Shown in pieces: positions 58,091 to 64,000 of a stretch of 64,000 nt of DNA (position 1 is the first letter of the stretch; each line of letters starts with the position of its first letter). The stretch covers positions 81,441-145,440 of the forward strand of contig NZ_JAGGOI010000010.1 in NCBI RefSeq assembly GCF_018614585.1, read 5' to 3'. The notes below the pieces were generated by a model that saw only the letters and a program-made list of their open reading frames with translations, searched no databases and was not told the DNA's origin. The DNA is from Streptomyces sp. ISL-1 (lineage in GTDB: Bacteria > Actinomycetota > Actinomycetes > Streptomycetales > Streptomycetaceae). The position numbers were made by a program, and so were the translations under genes.

Positions 58091-59365
58091 CTAGGGTTCC
58101 GCGGGCGTCGTCTGCTTCGAGTCCTGCGGTGGCGGCGGGTCCGCGCCGTCGTCGCTCGTGGCCAGCCAGCCGCCGACGCCCACCGCCACGGCCGCCGCGA
58201 GCGCCGTGACGCCCAGGGTGATGCGGCGCTTGCGGACGGCGTCGGACTTGTGACGGGCCGATCCCGGGCGGCGCTGCCCGGGGGTGCGAGGGGCGCGGGC
58301 CGTGCCGCGGGCGCCGCCCGCCAGCTCGTCGGGGGCAGGGACGCGCATCGAGGTGTGGGTGTCGCGGTTGGAGTCCGCGGGGGCCGCGCCGGGGACCAGG
58401 GGGACGGCGCCGCGGCGGCGGGGTTCGTCGGGAGTGGCCCGCACCACGTCCTCGTAGGGCTCCACTGGCGGCTCGGCGTCCGGCTCGTCGACGTCGAGCG
58501 GCGGCATGCCGGCGAGGAGCGGGAGCAGGTCGTGCAGGCGGGTGGCCAGCTCGGAGGCGCGCAGCCGGGAGGCAGGGGCCTTCGCCAGGCACTGGACGAT
58601 GAGCTGCCACAGCTCGTCGGGGATGCCAGGGAGGGGGACCACGGTCTCGGTGACATGGCGGCGCAGGACCGCGCCGGGGTGTCCGCCGCCGAAGGGCGTG
58701 AAGCCGGCGAGAAGTTCGTACAGGACGGTGGCGAGGGCGTAGATGTCGACCGCGGCCCGGGGCGGCAGGCCCTCGACGATCTCGGGGGCGATGTAGTCGG
58801 GGGTGCCGATGATGCCCGACGGGTTCGGCGGATTCGTGCCGGTGGGGCGCAGCGCCTTGGTGCGGCGCGGGGTGTCGATCAGCTTGGCGACGCCGAAGTC
58901 GGTGAGCAGCGCCGGGTGGGATCCGGCGGGGCCGAGCGGGCCCTCCATGTCGAGGAGGATGTTCTCGGGCTTGACGTCGCGGTGGACGACCCCGGCGGCG
59001 TGGGCGGCTGCGAGGCCGTCGGCGACGTCCGCGATGATCGCGACCGCCGCCTCGGGGGCGAGGCGGCGCTCCCGGTCGAGACGGGTGCGCAGATCGGTGC
59101 CGCGTACGAGATCCATGACGAGCGCCAGGTCGTTGCCGTCGACCACGAGGTCGCGGACGCCGACGACCCTGGGGTGCTCGAGCCCGAGCAGGGCGGTGCG
59201 CTCCTGTACGAAGCGTCCGACCAGTTCCTGGTCGGACGCCAGGTCCTCGCGCAGCAGCTTGATGGCGACGGGGCCTTCGGGGCCCTCGCCGAGCCACACC
59301 GTGCCGGCGCTGCCCCGCCCCAGGATCTGGTGGGCCGAGTACCGGCTGCCGATATTCCGTGCCAA
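58091..59365 (-). CDS. pkaB: Serine/threonine protein kinase PkaB
   Basis: 424 aa starting at TTG 59365 ([16 protein letters not shown]) with GAGGGAG upstream. The kinase domain has [11 protein letters not shown], Lys36 in [17 protein letters not shown] at 128-135, DFG at 156-158 and IAPEIVEG. A Pro/Asp-rich juxtamembrane region precedes a single helix near residue 390 ([20 protein letters not shown]) and a short outer tail of about 20 residues, so there is no sensor domain outside. It follows pkaA on the same strand. PkaA and PkaB were described as a pair in S. coelicolor. Confidence 0.92.
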   Translation of the reverse strand: MARNIGSRYSAHQILGRGSAGTVWLGEGPEGPVAIKLLREDLASDQELVGRFVQERTALLGLEHPRVVGVRDLVVDGNDLALVMDLVRGTDLRTRLDRERRLAPEAAVAIIADVADGLAAAHAAGVVHRDVKPENILLDMEGPLGPAGSHPALLTDFGVAKLIDTPRRTKALRPTGTNPPNPSGIIGTPDYIAPEIVEGLPPRAAVDIYALATVLYELLAGFTPFGGGHPGAVLRRHVTETVVPLPGIPDELWQLIVQCLAKAPASRLRASELATRLHDLLPLLAGMPPLDVDEPDAEPPVEPYEDVVRATPDEPRRRGAVPLVPGAAPADSNRDTHTSMRVPAPDELAGGARGTARAPRTPGQRRPGSARHKSDAVRKRRITLGVTALAAAVAVGVGGWLATSDDGADPPPPQDSKQTTPAEP

Positions 59366-59404
59366 GACTGCTCCCTCAGCGGCTGGCGTTGCCCGCTGTG
59401 TCTA

Positions 59405-59441
59405 CCCGGGGGACAACCCCCGGACCCCCGGACCCGAAAAG
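59405..59441. repeat. Dispersed palindromic element, copy 2
   Basis: cccgggggacaacccccgga followed by cccccggacccgaaaag resembles the element at 41040-41078 at about 85% of positions. It lies just upstream of pkaB, between pkaB and pkaA. The arms can form a hairpin. Confidence 0.65.
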
Positions 59442-59538
59442 CAGGCCGGGCACCGTGACCGACGGGGACACGCGAGGCGCACCTGAGTAAGGTACGCGGG
59501 CATCCGGGGGCTGTGTGCCCAGGATGGCGCCAACCTTC

Positions 59539-59569
59539 ACTTCTGCGGGCGAAATAGGCCCGCAGAAGT
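59539..59569 (-). terminator. Terminator of pkaA
   Basis: acttctgcgggc (59539-59550) and gcccgcagaagt (59558-59569) form a perfect 12-bp stem with a 7-nt loop, 39 nt after the pkaA stop. It suggests that pkaB has its own promoter in the 243-bp gap. Confidence 0.8.
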
Positions 59570-59608
59570 CGACAAAGCAACTCAGTGAATGCTCGGAGTG
59601 CTCGGTGG

Positions 59609-61252
59609 CTACTGTCCGGTGTCGGGACCTGTGCCCGGACCGGTGCCCGGGTCCGAAGCGCCGAGGTCCGAGATCCAGCCCGTCACCGCCGAGATGCCGT
59701 CGCCGATGGCGTCCCAGTAGCTCTTGCCCTGCGCGACCCAGTCCTGGAGCGGGGTCAGCTCCCAGATCAGCCAGCCCGCGACGAAGAGCAGGACCACGCT
59801 GAACAGGCAGCCCTTGAGGCAGCCGAGGCCCGGGATCCGCATCGGGCTGGCGCTGCGCTGCCTCGGCTGGCGCGGCACTGGCTGCTGGGGCGGCGGCTGC
59901 GGGGGCGCGTACTGCTGGGGCGGCGGAGCGTAGCGCTGCGGCTGCGGGCGCTGAGGCTGGGCCTGCGGGGCGTACTGCTGCTGTTGCGGGCGCTGCGGGG
60001 GTTGCTGCTGGCGCTGCGGAGGCTGCTGCTGGCGCTGCGGGCGACGGCGCAGCGGGTCCTGGCTCGGGTCGAGGTACTGGACCTGCGTCTGCTCGTTGCG
60101 GTCGCGCGCCGCCTGGAGCTGGGACTGCCAGGGGTGCGGGTCGCCGGGACGCGGAGAGCCCGGAGGTACGGGGGGCATGACCGAGGTCGGGTCGGCGCCG
60201 TTCTGCGGGGTGCCCGTCTGCTGCATGACGCTGGTCGCGCCATTGGGGTCGTACGCGGCGGGGTTGTACTGGCCGGCGTTGTTCGGCAGCACCTGGGTCG
60301 GGTCTCCCGAGCCCGGGACCCCGGGCACGGTGGCGGGCGACGGGTCCGGGGCGAGCAGGGCGGCGACCCCGAGTGCGGCCTCGACCTGAGCGCCTGAGGA
60401 GTGCACGCCGATGCCGGCCGCGACGGTGCGCAGCCCACGGGCGAGGTTCTCGGCGCTGGGTCGCTCGGCGGGCTCCTTGCGCAGGCAGCGCTCTATGACC
60501 GTCCACAGCGGTTCGGGGACCGTGGTGGGGCGGCGCGGCTCCTCGCTCAGGTGGCGGTGGAGTACTTCGAGCGCGGTGCCACCGGCGAACGGGGGCCTGC
60601 CGGTGACCAGTTCGTACAGCAGAATGCCCGCGCCGTAGATGTCGACGGCGGAGGTCTGCGGACGGCCCTCGGCGGACTCGGGCGCGACGTAGGCGGGCGT
60701 GCCGACGAACTCGTGCGTACGGGTCAGGCCCGGGGAGTCCGCGAGGCGCGCGATCCCGAAGTCGGTCAGCATCGGGTGCATCTGGCCGTCGGCGTCGGTC
60801 TTGAGCAGGACGTTCGCGGGCTTGAGGTCGCGGTGGACGACTCCGTCGGCGTGGCTGGCGGCGAGCGCGTCCGCGATCTGGGCGGTGAGCAGGGAGGCGG
60901 CGACCGGCGTGAGGGGGCCGTTGTCACGGAGATAACGGTGCAGGTCGGGGCCGTCGACCAGGTCCATGACGAGCGCGAGGAGATCCCCCTCGACGACGAG
61001 GTCGCGGGTGCGCACGATGTTCGGGTGGGTCAGGCGGAGCAGGACGGAGCGCTCGCGCAGGAAGCGCATCACCACGTCCGCGTCGTTCGCAAGCTCCTCC
61101 TTGAGGACCTTGATCGCGACGGTCTCGCCGGGCTGGCCCGCCACGGCCGCCTCGGCGCCCGCGGTCTCGTTCTGGCGGGCTCGCCAGACGGTACCCGTGG
61201 CGCCGCGCCCGAGGGGCTCCTCGAGCAGGTACTTGCTGCCTACCGGCCGCAC
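59609..61252 (-). CDS. pkaA: Serine/threonine protein kinase PkaA
   Basis: 547 aa from GTG 61252 (MRPVGSKYLLEEPLG) with GGGAG nine nt upstream. The kinase domain has GRGATGTVWRA, Lys48 in VAIKVLKEE, HRDLKPAN at 140-147, DFG at 164-166 and VAPESAEG. A long Pro/Gln-rich linker (about 390-480, PPQRQQQPPQRPQQQQ) leads to one helix (CLFSVVLLFVAGWLIWEL) and a 40-residue outer tail with no PASTA repeats. PkaA autophosphorylates on Ser/Thr in S. coelicolor; targets are not determined from sequence. The upstream 446-bp region is divergent from the FHA/FtsK gene. Confidence 0.92.
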   Translation of the reverse strand: MRPVGSKYLLEEPLGRGATGTVWRARQNETAGAEAAVAGQPGETVAIKVLKEELANDADVVMRFLRERSVLLRLTHPNIVRTRDLVVEGDLLALVMDLVDGPDLHRYLRDNGPLTPVAASLLTAQIADALAASHADGVVHRDLKPANVLLKTDADGQMHPMLTDFGIARLADSPGLTRTHEFVGTPAYVAPESAEGRPQTSAVDIYGAGILLYELVTGRPPFAGGTALEVLHRHLSEEPRRPTTVPEPLWTVIERCLRKEPAERPSAENLARGLRTVAAGIGVHSSGAQVEAALGVAALLAPDPSPATVPGVPGSGDPTQVLPNNAGQYNPAAYDPNGATSVMQQTGTPQNGADPTSVMPPVPPGSPRPGDPHPWQSQLQAARDRNEQTQVQYLDPSQDPLRRRPQRQQQPPQRQQQPPQRPQQQQYAPQAQPQRPQPQRYAPPPQQYAPPQPPPQQPVPRQPRQRSASPMRIPGLGCLKGCLFSVVLLFVAGWLIWELTPLQDWVAQGKSYWDAIGDGISAVTGWISDLGASDPGTGPGTGPDTGQ

Positions 61253-61698
61253 GTCATGTGCTCCCTGCTGATCGTGGTCCTTGCGTGGTCCCGGGACACT
61301 GTGCCCTTTCCGGGTGTCCGACCCACTTTAGTGCCGCCGGACGGGGGAACGGCCGGTCGTCCGTCCAGTTGGACGTCCGGTGCCCCTCCGCTCGCCTGCC
61401 CAGCGGTGTTCGAAAGAAAGACGCGTGCATCGTACGGATGGTTGCCGAACGGCTGTGCCGCGAACGTCACTGCCGTTCCGGATCAGATCCCAACCAGGCA
61501 TTTTTACGTCCAGAGCCGACCAATCAAGATCACTTACGGATGGCCCCCGGGCGTGTTGTCAGTAGCAGGTGCAAGGATGCCCTCAGCACGGAGCCGTGAG
61601 GGAGGGAGCCTCGCGCTGCGTGCCGACCTGCCGGGTGGGGGCGATCACAGGGCGGCTCCCCTGCCGGGTACCCCGCGCAGAAGGGATTGCTGACGGCG
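61253..61698. other. Divergent promoter region between pkaA and the FHA/FtsK gene
   Basis: The 446-bp gap holds promoters for both genes. It is richer in A+T from 61480 to 61570 (atttttacgtccagagccga). A short palindrome gtccagttggac lies at 61362-61373. I see no RNA gene or frame with coding bias. Confidence 0.4.
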
Positions 61699-64000
61699 AT
61701 GCAGATCCGGCTGACCGTCCTCGCGCCGCGCAGCGGGCAGTCCGCGGCCGCGGGACAGGCTTATGCGGGACATCCCTCCGCGGGACATGGCTCCGCGGGA
61801 CATGGCTCCGGGGGACATCCGTCCGCGCGGCGGGCGTGCGACGTGCTGATCACCGCGCCCGCCGGGACGGCGCTGGCCACCGTGGCCTCCGGTCTGGCGG
61901 CGGCGGTCTCAGGCCCGGACGTCTCGGGCCAGGTCGTGCTGTACGCGGGCCAGGAGCGGCTCGACGCCCAGCGCCGCACCCTGGGCGAGCCGCCACTGGT
62001 GGATGGCGCGGTCCTCTCCCTCCAGGTACCCCATTATTTCGACGAGTCGCCCGTCGAGGACGCGTCCGCCCAGCTCCATGTGGTGGCGGGCCCGGACGCG
62101 GGCGGCGTCCATCTGCTGCACGGCGGCCAGATCAGGGTCGGCCGCTCCGCCGACGCGGACGTGCCGCTGGACGACCCGGACGTCTCGCGGCTGCACTGCG
62201 CGGTCACGGTCGCCGAGGACGGCCGCGTCACGGTCGCGGACCTCGGCTCGACGAACGGCACGACACTGGACGGCACACCGGTGAGCGCGCACCCGGTCCG
62301 CCTGCCCGCGGGCGCGCTGCTGCGCCTGGGCGAATCGACGCTCCGCCTGGCCCCGTACCACCGGATGCCGGGGCTGGCCACGGCTCCGGACGGTGAGGGA
62401 CACCTGCGGGTGACGCGGGACACCGGCGCCGAAGGCACTGACAAGCCGGGCAAGCCGGTCGAACCGGGCGGCGGCGGGTCGGCTGCCTATGCCTCCGGGC
62501 CGGGCGGCCCGGGTGCCGGCCGCCCGGGACAGGGCGGTTCCGATCGGGACGGGGCCGCTCCGTACGGCAGCGGCGCGGCTCGTTCAGAGCCCGGCTCGGG
62601 CGGCGGCGGGGCCGCGTATGCCTCCGCGAGCGGTTCGAGTGGCGGCGGCCCGGCACAGGGCTCTCACCGTCCCGACGGGCCGGCTCCGTACGGCACCGGC
62701 TCCGGCCCCGGCCCCGGCGCTTCGCAGGACGGTCCCGGCAGCCCCGGCGCCGCCTCGCACGCCCCGTACAACAGCACCCCCCTCGTGCCCGCCCAGTACG
62801 ACCCCTCATTCCCGTCCGCCCCCACCACCGCCGGCCGGGGCGACGCCGGGACGCTGTACCCGGGCCATCCCGCGGGCGGGCCACACGGCGACGCCGTGCA
62901 TTCCAGGGCCGCCGACGATCAGGACCAGGCTCCCGCCGGGCCCATGGGCCATGGCACTCCCGCGCACGGGACCCGGCTGCCCGAGGGGGTCGGGCGCAGG
63001 CGGGGCATAAGCGCCTGGGCGCGGCGGCTGACCGGCGGGCGGGAGGAACGCGTCGCCGAGGCCGCGCCGCAGCCCGGGCCGCCCGTCAGCGCCGCACCCG
63101 CCGTCGAGAGCTGGCCCGACCCCGCCGCCGTCCTGCTCACCGCGCTCGGCCCCGGACCGCGACTCTGGGAGCGCGGGCCCGGGCATCCCGAGTCACTCGT
63201 CCTGCGGCTCGGCACCGCCGACCGGGCCGAGCTGCCCGCCGTGCCGGTGACCGTCGGCCTGCGCGAGGCCGGTTCGCTGGGGCTCGCGGGGCCGCGGGCG
63301 CGGCTGGCCGGTCTCGCCAGGTCCGCCGTGGCCCAGCTCGCCGCGCTGCACTCACCGGTGGACCTGGAGATCGTGCTGATCAGCGCGGACCGGACGCGGA
63401 GCATGGAGGAGCGCAGGGCCGAGTGGGCCTGGCTCGGCTGGCTGCCGCATCTGCGGCCCGCCCACGGCCAGGACTGCAGGCTGCTGCTCGCATACGACCG
63501 GGACCAGGCCACCGCCCGCACCGCGGAGCTCACCCGCAGGCTGGACGACGGCCCGCTCGGTCCCGGCTGGCCGAGCGTCGACCACAGGTCCCTCGCCGAG
63601 GCCGCCGCGCGGTACGAAGGGGCCCGCACCGTCCTCATCGTCGACGGCGACCCCGGCTCGGCCGTGCTGCGCGAGACGACAGCCCGGCTGGCCGGGGCAG
63701 GCTGGGCCGCCGGGATCCACCTGGTCTGTCTGGCCGAGACCCCGGCCGCCTCGGCCGCCTCCCCGGTCGCCGCGACGTACGAGACCGCGTGCGCGGCCTC
63801 GCTGGCGTTCCGCGAGTGCGGGGCGGTCGCCCTGCTGAGCGGCGATGTGGCGACCGCGCTGCGTCTGATGCGTACGGCGGGCGGGCAGCCCGCCGGGCAC
63901 GGCACGGTCGGCGCGGTGGACGCGGTGTCGGCGGCCTGGGCGGAGCGCTTCGGCCGCGCGCTCGCACCTCTGCGCGCCGAGGGCGTGGCCACCGGCGCCC
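61699..64000 (+). CDS. FHA domain plus FtsK/SpoIIIE-type protein, N-terminal 767 codons
   Basis: Runs off the right edge. From ATG 61699 the reading frame is open for 767 codons. Residues 1-110 form an N-terminal domain interrupted by a five-unit AGHxS repeat (GHPSAGHGSAGHGSGGHPSA). An FHA domain follows at about residues 135-205 (IRVGRSADADVPLDDPDVSR; DLGSTNGTTLDG), which binds phosphothreonine. A 200-residue Gly/Pro/Ser-rich linker precedes a region like the first part of actinobacterial FHA-FtsK proteins (GLAGPRARLAGLARSAVAQL; VDLEIVLISADRTRSMEERR). The FtsK ATPase domains should follow outside the window. Such proteins resemble type VII secretion EccC. The phosphopeptide-binding domain next to two kinase genes suggests regulation by PkaA or PkaB, by inference. 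Confidence 0.85.
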   Translation, partial: MQIRLTVLAPRSGQSAAAGQAYAGHPSAGHGSAGHGSGGHPSARRACDVLITAPAGTALATVASGLAAAVSGPDVSGQVVLYAGQERLDAQRRTLGEPPLVDGAVLSLQVPHYFDESPVEDASAQLHVVAGPDAGGVHLLHGGQIRVGRSADADVPLDDPDVSRLHCAVTVAEDGRVTVADLGSTNGTTLDGTPVSAHPVRLPAGALLRLGESTLRLAPYHRMPGLATAPDGEGHLRVTRDTGAEGTDKPGKPVEPGGGGSAAYASGPGGPGAGRPGQGGSDRDGAAPYGSGAARSEPGSGGGGAAYASASGSSGGGPAQGSHRPDGPAPYGTGSGPGPGASQDGPGSPGAASHAPYNSTPLVPAQYDPSFPSAPTTAGRGDAGTLYPGHPAGGPHGDAVHSRAADDQDQAPAGPMGHGTPAHGTRLPEGVGRRRGISAWARRLTGGREERVAEAAPQPGPPVSAAPAVESWPDPAAVLLTALGPGPRLWERGPGHPESLVLRLGTADRAELPAVPVTVGLREAGSLGLAGPRARLAGLARSAVAQLAALHSPVDLEIVLISADRTRSMEERRAEWAWLGWLPHLRPAHGQDCRLLLAYDRDQATARTAELTRRLDDGPLGPGWPSVDHRSLAEAAARYEGARTVLIVDGDPGSAVLRETTARLAGAGWAAGIHLVCLAETPAASAASPVAATYETACAASLAFRECGAVALLSGDVATALRLMRTAGGQPAGHGTVGAVDAVSAAWAERFGRALAPLRAEGVATGA
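61752..61826. repeat. 15-bp coding tandem repeat (Ala-Gly-His-x-Ser)
   Basis: Units begin at 61752, 61767, 61782, 61797 and 61812 with an exact 15-bp period (gggacatccctccgc type). The first is degenerate. They encode AGQAY, AGHPS, AGHGS, AGHGS and GGHPS inside the FHA/FtsK protein's N-terminal domain. Confidence 0.9.

Overview
The window is about 70% GC chromosomal DNA from a Streptomyces. It encodes an SsgA-like sporulation protein, a SigU/RsuA-type ECF pair, NnaR with NarK, a DasR-like operator in front of an aminosugar importer, the PkaA and PkaB kinases, a LAETG-tailed sortase substrate, and tmRNA next to SmpB. From memory, the gene order matches the S. coelicolor core segment around SCO2920-SCO2975 (ssgG, hppD, murA, hup, sigU, narK, smpB, ftsEX, prfB, pkaB, pkaA). 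This is therefore mostly core chromosome with a few accessory insertions. I see no prophage, transposase, CRISPR array or origin.

Layout. 1-8.0 kb: the N-terminus of a secreted M6 (immune inhibitor A) protease, a small membrane protein, two RDD membrane proteins, ssgG, a glyoxalase-fold protein, a GlcD-type FAD oxidase and a TPR membrane protein. 8.0-13.7 kb: hppD for tyrosine catabolism, a divergent Lrp/AsnC regulator, and a four-gene quaternary-amine ABC importer with overlapping genes. 13.9-19.9 kb: a Lon-like membrane protease, an IclR regulator, a DEAH helicase and an MFS exporter. 20.0-25.8 kb: tRNA-Cys(GCA), then a pseudokinase followed by two receptor kinases that carry PQQ-type beta-propellers; this is the most unusual block. 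25.8-30.4 kb: a three-subunit molybdenum hydroxylase of xanthine dehydrogenase type. 30.7-35.8 kb: a sugar ABC importer without its own ATPase plus a GH20 hexosaminidase, with a DasR-like site upstream.

36.0-46.4 kb: DUF3039 and YqgE proteins, murA, the nucleoid protein HU, an ACT-domain malic enzyme, a HelD-class RNA polymerase-associated helicase, sigU-rsuA, a CGNR zinc-finger regulator and an acetyltransferase. 46.4-51.6 kb: nnaR and narK for nitrate assimilation (a GlnR-like box precedes narK), a LysR regulator and an MFS protein. 51.6-58.1 kb: ssrA, smpB, an S41 protease, ftsX-ftsE, a zinc-ribbon membrane peptide, a sortase-anchored repeat protein and prfB. 58.1-64 kb: pkaB, pkaA and the start of an FHA/FtsK-type secretion ATPase that runs off the window.

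Most operons end in perfect GC-rich hairpins, which are listed. Several intergenic gaps hold short tandem or dispersed repeats, including a 22-bp array generated from the 3' end of hppD. Gene starts were moved downstream of the longest possible frame wherever a ribosome-binding site or family length supported it. All assignments come from reading sequence and from family knowledge; no database search was run.
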